DNA of 64,000 nucleotides from Rhodococcus koreensis (GCF_900105905.1 NZ_FNSV01000005.1:3348001-3412000); one strand, 5' to 3'; shown: positions 52,109 through 60,423, counted from the first letter of the stretch. The notes: a model not told the origin generated them from the letters alone. Made by a program: numbers and translations.

Positions 52109-53466
52109 TGCGCAGACACCAGCGTGGAATCCTTCTCGACCGCAAACTGATTCGCGGGCCGCGGCAGACCGTAGTGCCCCCGCAGCGTGGTCTCGGTGTA
52201 GTCGGTGCGGAACAGTCCGCGTTCCTGCAGGATCGGGACCACGGAGTCGACGAACTTCTCCAGCCCGGACGGCAGGACGGCGGGCATGATGTTGAACCCG
52301 TCGGCGGCGCCGTTGCGGAACCAGTGCTCGATAGTGTCGGCCACCTGGAGTGGGGTGCCCGCGAACGTGCGGTGACCGCGACCGCCACCGAGTCGCCCGA
52401 TCAGTTGCCTGACGGTGAGCTTCTCCCGGCGGGCGAGGTCCACGATCAGCGTGTACCGGCTCTTCGCGCCCTCGATCTCGTCCTCGGACGGCAGGTCGTC
52501 GGGCAGTTCCTCGTCGAGCGGGAGTTGCTCGGGTTCGAGATTGAACCGCTGCGCCAACTGCTTCCGGGCGTATTCCGGCGAGATCAGCCGCTCCAGCTCG
52601 GCCTCGAGTTCACGGGCCTCCTCCTCCGTGTCCGCGATGACCGGCACGATGCCGGGCAGGATCAGCACCTGCTCCGGATCCCTTCCCACTGCCGCGACGC
52701 GGTCCTTGACGTCGGCGTAGAACGCCTTCCCTTCGTCCAGGGTGGGCTGGGCGGTGAAGATGGCCTCCGAGTAGCGGGCGGCGAAATCCTTTCCGTCCTC
52801 GGACGATCCCGCCTGCACGAGCAGCGGGTATCCCTGCGGCGACCGCGGCACGTTGAGCGGTCCCCGCACCTTGAAGAACCGGCCCTCATGCTCGATGACG
52901 TGGACCTTGGCGGAGTCGGCGTGGATCGCGACGTCCTTGTCCGCGACGATGGCGTCGTCCTCCCAGCTGTCCCACAACTTGGTGGACACCTCGACGAATT
53001 CCGCGGCCCGCTCGTAGCGGCTGCGGTGTGCGGGGGTGTCGTCGAGCCCGAAGTTCTGCGCGGCGTCGGCGCCGGCGGTGGTGACGATGTTCCAGCCGGC
53101 GCGGCCGCTGCTGACGAAGTCGAGGGACGCGAACCGCCGCGCCAGGTTGTACGGCTCGTTGTAACTGGTCGACGCGGTCGCGATCAGGCCGATCTTCTCG
53201 GTGGCCGCGGAGATCGCAGTGAGGATGATGGTCGGCTCCAGCTTGCCGCTCGGCCTGCGTTCCGGATTGCTGAACAGCACCGGGCTGTCGGCGAGGAACA
53301 CCGAGTCGAACTTTCCGCGCTCGGCAGTCTGCGCCAGCGAGATGTAGTGCTTGATGTCGAGGTTGGCGTTCGGGTCGCTCTCGGGCAGGCGCCAGGACGC
53401 CTCGTGGTGCCCGATCGCCATCAGGAATGCGTTGAGATGCAGCCGGCGCTGTGGTGACGAACTCAT
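52105..53466 (-). CDS. Flavin-dependent monooxygenase, NtaA/SnaA/DszA family (LLM)
   Basis: This 453-aa bacterial-luciferase-like enzyme uses reduced flavin from a separate reductase. Its N-terminus (LHLNAFLMAIGHHEASWRLPE), YNEPYNLARRFASLDFVSSGRAGWNIVTT, FAARYSEAIFTAQPTLDEGKAFY and the C-terminal GTPLQVADTIEHWFRNGAADGFNI define the nitrilotriacetate/sulfur-heterocycle monooxygenase branch. With the uptake genes upstream, it probably oxidises an organosulfur compound to release sulfite, though other small organics are possible. The ATG at 53466 is 12 bp after the ATPase gene. Confidence 0.88.
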   Translation of the reverse strand: MSSSPQRRLHLNAFLMAIGHHEASWRLPESDPNANLDIKHYISLAQTAERGKFDSVFLADSPVLFSNPERRPSGKLEPTIILTAISAATEKIGLIATASTSYNEPYNLARRFASLDFVSSGRAGWNIVTTAGADAAQNFGLDDTPAHRSRYERAAEFVEVSTKLWDSWEDDAIVADKDVAIHADSAKVHVIEHEGRFFKVRGPLNVPRSPQGYPLLVQAGSSEDGKDFAARYSEAIFTAQPTLDEGKAFYADVKDRVAAVGRDPEQVLILPGIVPVIADTEEEARELEAELERLISPEYARKQLAQRFNLEPEQLPLDEELPDDLPSEDEIEGAKSRYTLIVDLARREKLTVRQLIGRLGGGRGHRTFAGTPLQVADTIEHWFRNGAADGFNIMPAVLPSGLEKFVDSVVPILQERGLFRTDYTETTLRGHYGLPRPANQFAVEKDSTLVSAQ

Positions 53467-53477
53467 GGTGTAACTCC

Positions 53478-54212
53478 TCACTGTGCCGCTACCTCGACGC
53501 CGAGGGCGCCGAGCAGCGTATTGCGAAACTCGTGGAACTTGCTGTCGCCGAGCGCTCTCGGCCTCGGAATGTCGACGATCTCGTCGACGACGATCTGCCC
53601 GCGGTCGAGGACGAGCACCCGGTCGGCGAGCGCGATCGCCTCGTCGACGTCGTGGGTGACGAGCAGGACGGTCGGGCGGTGGCGGCGGATCAACTCCTGC
53701 AGCAGCGCGTGCATCTTGATCCGGGTCAGCGCGTCGAGGGCGCCGAACGGCTCGTCCGCGAGGAACAGCTGAGGCTCGCGGACCAGCGCCCGCGCCAGCG
53801 CCACCCGCTGCTGTTCACCGCCGGATAATTCACTGGGCCATGCCTTCTCGCGGCCGGCGAGCCCCACCTCCGCGAGGGCGGAGGCGCCCCTGCTCGTGCC
53901 GGTGCGGCCCAGCCCGAGCGTCACGTTGTCGAGCACCCGCAGCCACGGCAGCAGCCGTGAGTCCTGGAAAGCCACCGACACTTCCGCGGGCACGGTGAGC
54001 GTTCCGCCGCGGCCCTCGACGTCGTAGTCGAGGCCCGCGAGCGCGCGCAGCAGTGTGCTCTTGCCGGACCCGCTCTTGCCGAGCAGGGCCACGAACTGGC
54101 CTTCGGGAATGTCGAGGTCCAGGTGGTCGAGGACGGTCTTGTCGCCGAATCCGCGAACGAGGGACCGCACCTGCACGGCGGCGGGTTCTAGCCTGCGAGC
54201 GTCTTGCGCCAT
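53478..54212 (-). CDS. ABC transporter ATPase, sulfonate/nitrate type (SsuB-like)
   Basis: This 244-aa ATPase has Walker A GKSGSGKST (residues 45-53), Q-loop VAFQDSRLLPW, signature ELSGGEQQRVALARAL and Walker B LFLADEPFGALDALTR. The VAFQDSRLLPW block is typical of SsuB/TauB importers for sulfonates. It overlaps the permease gene by 25 bp and precedes the monooxygenase. Confidence 0.9.
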   Translation of the reverse strand: MAQDARRLEPAAVQVRSLVRGFGDKTVLDHLDLDIPEGQFVALLGKSGSGKSTLLRALAGLDYDVEGRGGTLTVPAEVSVAFQDSRLLPWLRVLDNVTLGLGRTGTSRGASALAEVGLAGREKAWPSELSGGEQQRVALARALVREPQLFLADEPFGALDALTRIKMHALLQELIRRHRPTVLLVTHDVDEAIALADRVLVLDRGQIVVDEIVDIPRPRALGDSKFHEFRNTLLGALGVEVAAQ

Positions 54213-55057
54213 GACAGCGACCGCCTTTCGATGTAGCGGAGGACGGCGTCGGACAGCAGACCGAAGATGCCGTAGACGGCGAGCCCCACCAGAATCACGT
54301 CGGACTGGCCGTAGTTCTGCGCGTTGTACATCATCTTCCCCAGACCGGTCACCGCGTTGATTCCCTCGACGACGATGAGGGTGAGCCAGGCACCGGTCAC
54401 CGAGAGACGCAGTCCGAGAAAGAATCCCGGCATCGCACCCGGCAGCACCACCTTGCGGATGAACGTGGCCCGGGACAGCCCGAGGACCTCGGCGAGTTCG
54501 ACGTACCGGTTGTCGATCGACGTCAGCGAGTTGTGGGTCTGGATGTACATGTGGACGACGACACCGAGCGCGATGATCACGATCTTGAACGTCTCGCCGA
54601 TGCCGAGCCAGAGGATCAGCAGCGGGATCAGGCCGAGCGTCGGGATGGCCCGTTTGAGCTGGATCGGCCCGTCGATCAGGGCGTCACCGGAACGCGTCAG
54701 TCCGGCGACGACGGCCAGCGCCGTCCCGATCACCACGCCGAACGCGAACCCGACGGCGGCGCGACTCAACGACGCGGCGATGTGCTCCTGCAGGATGCCG
54801 GTGGAGATCAGGTCGACGGCCGTGGTCACCACCGTCCACGGCGCGGACAGCTTCCGCGGGTCGATGAGGCCCGCCACGCTGCCCACCGCCCACACCGCGA
54901 GGAGGAGCAGCACCCCGGCCAGCCTGGAGAACGGGAAACCCTTGCGCAGGCCGAGTCGCCGGATCGGCCGCTCGGCGGCGCCGGACCCGGACCTGTCGGC
55001 ACCGGCGGCAGTCGTGCGCGCCGGTGCTGCTGCGGGCGCGGAGAGAATACTGGTCAT
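54188..55057 (-). CDS. ABC transporter permease, sulfonate/nitrate type (SsuC-like)
   Basis: This 289-aa membrane protein has about six helices. RAIPTLGLIPLLILWLGIGETFKIVIIALGVVVHMYIQTHNSLTSIDNRYVELAEVLGLS contains the EAA loop, followed by FRKVVLPGAMPGFFLGLRLSVTGAWLTLI-type sequence, both standard for SsuC/TauC. An Ala/Pro-rich N-terminus precedes the first helix. ATGA overlap with the binding-protein gene. Confidence 0.9.
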   Translation of the reverse strand: MTSILSAPAAAPARTTAAGADRSGSGAAERPIRRLGLRKGFPFSRLAGVLLLLAVWAVGSVAGLIDPRKLSAPWTVVTTAVDLISTGILQEHIAASLSRAAVGFAFGVVIGTALAVVAGLTRSGDALIDGPIQLKRAIPTLGLIPLLILWLGIGETFKIVIIALGVVVHMYIQTHNSLTSIDNRYVELAEVLGLSRATFIRKVVLPGAMPGFFLGLRLSVTGAWLTLIVVEGINAVTGLGKMMYNAQNYGQSDVILVGLAVYGIFGLLSDAVLRYIERRSLSWRKTLAG

Positions 55058-56121
55058 CGCTGCACACCGCCTCGGTACTCGGCCGGCACGGCGTCGGCGG
55101 CGATGTTTTCGAATCGGCGGTCGAACAGCTCGTTGGCGTCGAACTCGCTGAAGTACCCGGCGTCGGAGAGCAATTGGACGGTGTCCTGCGTCCACTCGAC
55201 GGCCGCGTCCCAGTTGACCGGGTACGACGGCCGCTGCCCGACGGAGGCGACGATGCGCTTGCCGTCCTCGGCCGACACCTGTTCGCTCTCCACGTAGTAC
55301 TTCTGGATCCACGCGTCCTGGTTCTCCCACGCCCAGATCTCCCCGCGCGCCCAGAACGGAATGAACGCCTTGATCGCCGCAGCCTTGGCCGGATCCTGCA
55401 GGACCTCCACCGGCGCCCAGAGCACGGTGAGCGCGTCCACGGCGTCGGTCTGCAACGCCTTCGCTCCGTCCGGACCGTACTGGTTCAGGTACTTCGTCAC
55501 CGTCGGCTCCGACAGCGGCGCGACGTCCACCTGCTTCGACTGCAGCGCGGTGAGGAACTGCGGGCTGGGCAGCTCGACGAGCTGGACGTCTTTCGTGGTC
55601 AGGCCCTGCGCCTTCAGCGTTCGCAGGATCACCACACCCTGCGCCTGCCCGGGCGAGAACGCGATCTTCTTGCCCCGCAGGTCCGGCAGTGCCGCGATGT
55701 CCGAGCCGGGGGCGGTGGCCAGCACGTACTGCGGCTGTTCCTTCTCCCGGACCGCGACGATCTTCGCGTCCAGCCCCGTGGCGTGCGCCTGGATCGGCGG
55801 GATCGCGGCGTTGGTGGCCAGGTCGACCGCGTTGCCGCGGAAGGCCTGGATCACGTCGGGACCGGCACTGACGTCCGGCCAGTCCGACACGGTGAACGGG
55901 AGATCGGCGATCTGGTCGGTCGCCTCGAGCTGCAGCCGGGTGGTCTTGATCGACACACTGAGCGAGGTTCCCTCCGGAACCTGATCGGGCACAGCATCAT
56001 CGAGCGCGAGCCCGCCGGAGGAACCGGAGGAGCAGGACGCGAGCCCGAGCGCCACGACGCCGGCGAAGGCGGCGCGCGTGAGGCGCCGGTACCCGGCGGA
56101 AGACACGAGTGAACTGGACAT
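55054..56121 (-). CDS. ABC transporter substrate-binding lipoprotein, sulfonate type (SsuA-like)
   Basis: This 355-aa binding protein has a lipoprotein signal (GLASC, Cys30). DAVDALTVLWAPVEVLQDPAKAAAI, DVIQAFRGNAVDLATNAAIPPIQA, LPDLRGKKIAFSPGQAQGVVILRTLKAQGL and SKQVDVAPLSEPTVTKYL are of the SsuA/TauA type. The Shine-Dalgarno AAGGA lies inside a 14-bp palindrome immediately upstream, and a cysteine-containing leader ORF ends 127 nt earlier. It heads the operon that runs to 48353. Confidence 0.9.
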   Translation of the reverse strand: MSSSLVSSAGYRRLTRAAFAGVVALGLASCSSGSSGGLALDDAVPDQVPEGTSLSVSIKTTRLQLEATDQIADLPFTVSDWPDVSAGPDVIQAFRGNAVDLATNAAIPPIQAHATGLDAKIVAVREKEQPQYVLATAPGSDIAALPDLRGKKIAFSPGQAQGVVILRTLKAQGLTTKDVQLVELPSPQFLTALQSKQVDVAPLSEPTVTKYLNQYGPDGAKALQTDAVDALTVLWAPVEVLQDPAKAAAIKAFIPFWARGEIWAWENQDAWIQKYYVESEQVSAEDGKRIVASVGQRPSYPVNWDAAVEWTQDTVQLLSDAGYFSEFDANELFDRRFENIAADAVPAEYRGGVQR

Positions 56122-56126
56122 GATTG

Positions 56127-56140
56127 ATCCTTCGAAGGAT
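56127..56140 (-). promoter_or_regulatory. Palindrome masking the SsuA-like Shine-Dalgarno
   Basis: ATCCTTCGAAGGAT is a perfect 14-bp palindrome, 5 nt before the ATG at 56121. Its right half is the ribosome site AAGGAT. As an RNA hairpin it would hide that site. Combined with the upstream leader ORF, it looks like a translation-control switch. Confidence 0.6.
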
Positions 56141-56248
56141 GTGGTCTCCGATGGGCACCCCGGACGCAGAAGGTCGGGTGCCGTGCAGGAGCGAGAAAGG
56201 AAGAACGGAACGGTGTTTCGGGGCGTCCGCGGCGTCAGGCCGGAAACG

Positions 56249-56335
56249 TCAGACGCGACCCCATCGCGTGCGGCGACAACAGGACCCGGGGCGACACGAG
56301 GTGGTACGCACGCTGTCCGCCGTAGAGGTGTTCAC
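56249..56335 (-). CDS. Cys-containing leader peptide (uORF) of the sulfur operon
   Basis: A 28-codon ORF starting at GTG reads NTSTADSVRTTSCRPGSCC and then RRTRWGRV before TGA. It has three cysteines, including a Cys-Cys pair 9 codons before the stop. An in-frame ATG at 56374 would lengthen it to 41 aa. The GTG is 6 nt after AAGGAT of a promoter-like pair, so leaderless translation is plausible. Leaderless polycysteine uORFs that attenuate cysteine-related operons are described in mycobacteria. This one lies 127 nt before the SsuA-like gene. Confidence 0.6.
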   Translation of the reverse strand: MNTSTADSVRTTSCRPGSCCRRTRWGRV

Positions 56336-56341
56336 ACCAAT

Positions 56342-56371
56342 ATCCTTGCGATCCAGCGCAATCCCCGTCAA
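56342..56371 (-). promoter_or_regulatory. Promoter candidate for the leader ORF and sulfur operon
   Basis: On the minus strand TTGACG (56371-56366) and AAGGAT (56347-56342) are separated by 18 nt. The GTG of the leader ORF follows 6 nt after the -10, where transcription would start. Confidence 0.5.
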
Positions 56372-56412
56372 CATTGCTTCCCACCGAATTAACTCCGATG
56401 CTGTGATACACG

Positions 56413-57624
56413 TCACGAAATTCCGGCCAGTGGGCGCACGAAGCTGGTGAGCGGCGCGCGGTAGAGCTCCGCGAGGATCACGGCACCGGCGGACACCGGC
56501 AGCGCCCGTCCCGGAAAGCTGGTGGACAGCACGGACCACGACGGATCGTCACACGTCGCCGACGACTCCGCGACCGCACGCCGGACCGTGTCCAGACACC
56601 CGGGAATCCCGCTCACACTCTGGTCGCAGACGATGAGGACCTCCGGATTGAACAGATCCAGCAGACGCGCCGCCACCACCCCGACGCCGTGCGCGCGTTC
56701 CGTGAACAGTGCCAGCGCCTCCGGGTGCCTGTTACGGCCCGCGTCGAGAAGGTCGCGGAAGATCGGCCGCTCGATGATGCCCAGCTCCATCGCCCTGCGC
56801 ACGAGCACCAGATCCGACAGGGTGGCCTGCACACATCCGGTGCGCCCGCAGGCGCACTCCTCGACACTGTTCTCGACGGGCACGTGCGCCACCGCGCCCG
56901 CCGCCGCGCGAGGGCCGTGGTGGACCACGCCGCCGGTCGCGAACGCGGCGTCCACCACGTTCCCGACGAAGAGTTGCACCACACTCTCCCGCGCCCTCGG
57001 CTCCCCGAACAACACCTCCGCGTCGATGAGAGCGCGCGCGTGCGAATCCATCCGGACGTCCAGACCCGTGCGGTGCTCGAGATCCGCGCGGACCGGGTAC
57101 CCGTTCCATCCCGGGATCGGATGCTCGCGCACCACACCCGATTCGGAGTCGATCCAGCCGCCCGCCGCGAAACCGACACCGATCGGAACCGAAGACTCAC
57201 CGTGCTGGACGGCCAGCCCCTCCAGGGTCGTCACGGCGTTCCGCAGGATCTCGGCCGGTCCCAGCCCGTAGTGCGGATCGCGGGACCGTGCCAGCACCCG
57301 CCCGCGCAGGTCGAGCAACGCGGTGGTCACGTGCGTGATGGCCAGATGGATGCCGTAGACGACGTACCGGCTGTCGTCGACGTCCACCGGCACGTGTGGC
57401 CGTCCCAGTCCGGTTGGGCCCGCGATCTCCGGCAGTTCCCGCAGCAGGCCGTGGTCGACGAGCTGCGCGCTGGCCGTGGTCACCGTCGCGGGTGAGAGCC
57501 CGGTGACGCGGGCGATGGTGCTGCGTGCGATCGGCCCGCTGTCGAGGACCGTGCGCAGCACCGTGCCCGCGCTGGCGCCGGAACGTCCGGCGCCGCGCCG
57601 GGTGACGGGCTGCGTTCGCGCCAT
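56413..57624 (-). CDS. ROK family transcriptional regulator
   Basis: This 403-aa protein has an N-terminal winged helix (TVLRTVLDSGPIARSTIARVTGLSPATVTTASAQLVDHGLL) and a ROK domain with the zinc motif ECACGRTGCVQ and FNPEVLIV. The usual sugar-kinase ATP site is poorly kept, so it is a regulator rather than a kinase. It lies directly upstream of the sulfur operon on the same strand (39 bp to the 41-codon form of the leader ORF), which makes it the likely local regulator, although ROK ligands are normally sugars. Confidence 0.86.
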   Translation of the reverse strand: MARTQPVTRRGAGRSGASAGTVLRTVLDSGPIARSTIARVTGLSPATVTTASAQLVDHGLLRELPEIAGPTGLGRPHVPVDVDDSRYVVYGIHLAITHVTTALLDLRGRVLARSRDPHYGLGPAEILRNAVTTLEGLAVQHGESSVPIGVGFAAGGWIDSESGVVREHPIPGWNGYPVRADLEHRTGLDVRMDSHARALIDAEVLFGEPRARESVVQLFVGNVVDAAFATGGVVHHGPRAAAGAVAHVPVENSVEECACGRTGCVQATLSDLVLVRRAMELGIIERPIFRDLLDAGRNRHPEALALFTERAHGVGVVAARLLDLFNPEVLIVCDQSVSGIPGCLDTVRRAVAESSATCDDPSWSVLSTSFPGRALPVSAGAVILAELYRAPLTSFVRPLAGIS

Positions 57625-57725
57625 CGTTCCCCCTTCGCCGCGCGCAGTGATGTGGTCTGACCTCGAACGCTAGCGAAGGGGAACGTGCAGTTCAACGGAC
57701 TCGATTCCCGTGAATTTAACTCCCT

Positions 57726-57765
57726 GTGAGTACTTCTCAACGTCCCGCGGTCAACAAGTACTCAC
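57726..57765. repeat. 40-bp palindromic repeat, copy 4
   Basis: GTGAGTACTTCTCAACGTC...GGTCAACAAGTACTCAC, 6 bp beyond the stop (TAG, 57772-57774) of the gene at 57772 and 101 bp upstream of the ROK gene. Both genes are on the minus strand. Confidence 0.9.
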
Positions 57766-57771
57766 GGGGCG

Positions 57772-58533
57772 CTAGCCACCCAGATTGACCTCGATGCAGT
57801 AGGTGCGCTGGGGTTCGGAGAAGGCGATGGGGAAGGCGGTGTCGAACTCGTTGCACAGGGTTTCGTCGTCCTGGCCGTCCGCGCGTCTCACGACCTTGAC
57901 GGTCTGCATGTCGGAGCAGTCGGACGGCACGATCCGGCCGTCGTCCTCGAGCAGGTAGCAGGAGTCCTCGATCATGTTCGGGACGAGGCACAGCGTGGTC
58001 TGCACGTCCTTGTCCTCGCCGACGAGGGTGTAGGAGAAGTAGTCCTCCCCGCACTGGACGTCGCCGTCGTTCTTCTGCGCCACCTCGTACGTGGCCTCGC
58101 TGTCGGAGCAGTCCCGCTTCTCGTGCGAGGTGTCGGCCGCGGTGGTCGACGCGGACTCGAAGAACAGGCAGTCGCCGACATCGAGGGCGTTCTCGTCGGC
58201 GCTCTTCACCGCGTACACACCGAACGCGGCGACGGCGGCGAGGATCACGACGGCGAGGACGCCGAGAGTGATGAACAACCCTTTCCGCGACTTCTTCGGC
58301 TGCGGTGGGTACTGACCGGGCGGGTACTGGCCGGGCTGCTGCCCGTACTGGCCCGGCGGATACTGGCCGGGCTGCTGGGCGTACTGACCCTGTTGGTAGG
58401 GCTGCTGCGGGTACTGACCCTGCTGGTACGGCTGCTGCGGCCCACCCTGCGGGTACGGTTGCTGCGGGTTGTTCGGCGGTTCGCCGGGGACGCTCGGATC
58501 GGGGCGGTTCGGGTCGTCGGGGGGCTGGGTCAT
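57772..58533 (-). CDS. Membrane-anchored protein with Pro/Gln/Tyr-rich N-terminus (LppU-like)
   Basis: This 253-aa protein has three parts: a repetitive cytoplasmic region of QQPYQQGQYP and QPGQYPPGQY units (residues 20-78), one membrane helix (GLFITLGVLAVVILAAVAAFGVYAV) and an external domain with seven cysteines (VGDCLFFES, KRDCSD, DVQCGE, TTLCLV, DSCYLL, SDCSD, ETLCNE, TYCIEV). The external part resembles the LppU/SCO3897-type domain in similar actinobacterial proteins. Function unknown; such Pro-rich proteins often associate with the cell envelope. Confidence 0.75.
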   Translation of the reverse strand: MTQPPDDPNRPDPSVPGEPPNNPQQPYPQGGPQQPYQQGQYPQQPYQQGQYAQQPGQYPPGQYGQQPGQYPPGQYPPQPKKSRKGLFITLGVLAVVILAAVAAFGVYAVKSADENALDVGDCLFFESASTTAADTSHEKRDCSDSEATYEVAQKNDGDVQCGEDYFSYTLVGEDKDVQTTLCLVPNMIEDSCYLLEDDGRIVPSDCSDMQTVKVVRRADGQDDETLCNEFDTAFPIAFSEPQRTYCIEVNLGG

Positions 58534-58706
58534 CGCGAGCCTCGTCTCTGGGTCGATCCATCCGGCTGCCCCTCAATTTAGGCCCCGACCGCCCCGGATG
58601 TGCAGGTATCGGCCCTGCCGGGGGCCGCGACGTGGCGCGCCGCCGCCCGGATCAGGACAATGGACAGGCTGGCTACATCCGGCACCGCATTTTCGAGGAG
58701 GCTTCC

Positions 58707-60386
58707 GTGACCGACGGACCGTTGATCGTCCAATCCGACAAGACCCTGCTGTTGGAGGTCGATCACGAACGCGCGAACGACGCCCGCCAGGCGATCGCGC
58801 CGTTCGCGGAACTCGAGCGCGCGCCCGAACACGTCCACACGTACCGCATCACCCCGCTGGCGCTGTGGAACGCGCGCGCCGCCGGGCACGATGCCGAGCA
58901 GGTGGTCGATGCCCTCGTCAACTTCTCCCGGTACGCGGTGCCGCAGCCGCTGCTGGTCGACATCGTCGACACGATGGCCCGGTACGGGCGCCTGCAGCTG
59001 GTGAAGAACCCGGCCCACGGTCTGACGCTGGTCAGCCTGGACCGCGCGGTCCTCACCGAGGTGACCCGGCACAAGAAGATCGCCCCGATGCTCGGCGCCC
59101 GCGTCGACGACGACACGGTGGTGGTGCACCCGAGCGAGCGCGGCCGCCTCAAGCAGTTGCTGCTCAAGGTCGGCTGGCCGGCGGAGGACCTCGCCGGATA
59201 CGTCGACGGCGAGGCGCACGCCATCGATCTGGACTTCGACGGCACCTCCCCCGGGTCCGCGGACGGCCAGTGGCACCTGCGCGACTATCAGGAGATGGCC
59301 GCCGACTCGTTCTGGGCCGGCGGGTCCGGCGTCGTCGTCCTGCCCTGTGGTGCGGGCAAGACGATGGTCGGTGCGGCGGCGATGGCCAAGGCGAAGGCCA
59401 CCACGCTGATCCTGGTGACGAACACGGTCGCGGGACGGCAGTGGAAGCGTGAGCTGATCGCGCGCACGTCACTCACCGAGGAGGAGATCGGCGAGTACTC
59501 CGGCGAGCGCAAGGAGATCCGCCCCGTCACGATCGCCACGTACCAGGTGATCACCCGGCGCACGAAGGGCGAATACAAGCATCTGGAACTCTTCGATTCC
59601 CGCGACTGGGGTCTCGTGATCTACGACGAGGTGCACCTGCTGCCCGCCCCGGTGTTCCGCATGACCGCCGACCTGCAGTCCCGCCGGCGCCTCGGCCTCA
59701 CCGCCACCCTGGTGCGTGAGGACGGCCGTGAGGGCGACGTGTTCTCGCTGATCGGGCCGAAGCGGTACGACGCGCCGTGGAAGGACATCGAGGCGCAGGG
59801 GTGGATCGCTCCCGCCGACTGCGTCGAGGTGCGGGTGACACTGACGGACGCCGAACGGATGTCCTACGCCGTCGCCGAACCGGACGAGCGGTACAAGCTG
59901 TGTTCCACGGCGCACACCAAGATCGCGGTGGTGAAGTCGATCCTGGAGCGGCACACCGACGCACCGACGTTGATCATCGGCGCGTACCTCGACCAGCTCG
60001 ACGAACTGGGTGAGGCGTTGAACGCCCCGGTCATCAAGGGGTCGACCAAGAACAAGGAGCGGGAGGAACTGTTCGACCGTTTCCGGGCGGGCGAAATCCA
60101 GACGCTGGTCGTCAGCAAGGTCGCGAACTTCTCGATCGACCTTCCGGAAGCGTCTGTCGCCGTGCAGGTTTCGGGTACGTTCGGGTCCCGTCAAGAGGAG
60201 GCTCAGCGGCTGGGCCGCCTGCTGCGACCGAAGCACGACGGCGGCCAGGCCCACTTCTACTCGGTGGTGGCGCGGGACACGCTCGACGCCGAGTACGCCG
60301 CCCACCGGCAGCGGTTCCTCGCCGAGCAGGGTTACGCGTACCGGATCACCGACGCCGACGACCTGCTGGGCCCGGCCATCGGGTAA
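58707..60386 (+). CDS. DNA repair helicase XPB (SF2)
   Basis: This 559-aa helicase corresponds to mycobacterial Rv0861c (Ercc3). The N-terminal domain (GPLIVQSDKTLLLEVDHE...HVHTYRITPLALWNARAAGHDAEQVVDAL) precedes the motor: Walker A PCGAGKT (213-219), DEVH (307-310), TAT (332-334), the RED motif (337-339), and C-terminal QRLGRLLRPK. GAGGAGG sits 6 nt before the GTG. It unwinds DNA 3'-5' in nucleotide-excision repair. It is separated from its usual neighbour at 44458 by an 11-kb block. Confidence 0.94.
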   Translation: MTDGPLIVQSDKTLLLEVDHERANDARQAIAPFAELERAPEHVHTYRITPLALWNARAAGHDAEQVVDALVNFSRYAVPQPLLVDIVDTMARYGRLQLVKNPAHGLTLVSLDRAVLTEVTRHKKIAPMLGARVDDDTVVVHPSERGRLKQLLLKVGWPAEDLAGYVDGEAHAIDLDFDGTSPGSADGQWHLRDYQEMAADSFWAGGSGVVVLPCGAGKTMVGAAAMAKAKATTLILVTNTVAGRQWKRELIARTSLTEEEIGEYSGERKEIRPVTIATYQVITRRTKGEYKHLELFDSRDWGLVIYDEVHLLPAPVFRMTADLQSRRRLGLTATLVREDGREGDVFSLIGPKRYDAPWKDIEAQGWIAPADCVEVRVTLTDAERMSYAVAEPDERYKLCSTAHTKIAVVKSILERHTDAPTLIIGAYLDQLDELGEALNAPVIKGSTKNKEREELFDRFRAGEIQTLVVSKVANFSIDLPEASVAVQVSGTFGSRQEEAQRLGRLLRPKHDGGQAHFYSVVARDTLDAEYAAHRQRFLAEQGYAYRITDADDLLGPAIG

Positions 60387-60423
60387 CCGCCTGCCGCCGG
60401 AGCCGGGCCTCTAAGCTGGGGCC

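Noticed and set aside
46780..57765. A composite transposon bounded by the 40-bp palindromes
   Set aside because: No transposase or target duplication is seen, and one copy lies inside the block; similar repeats also occur outside it at 8022.
58245..58500. Short repeats (CAGTAC/GGGCGG units) as a CRISPR or minisatellite
   Set aside because: They are codons of the Pro/Gln/Tyr-rich N-terminus of the membrane protein; unit length varies and there are no spacers.
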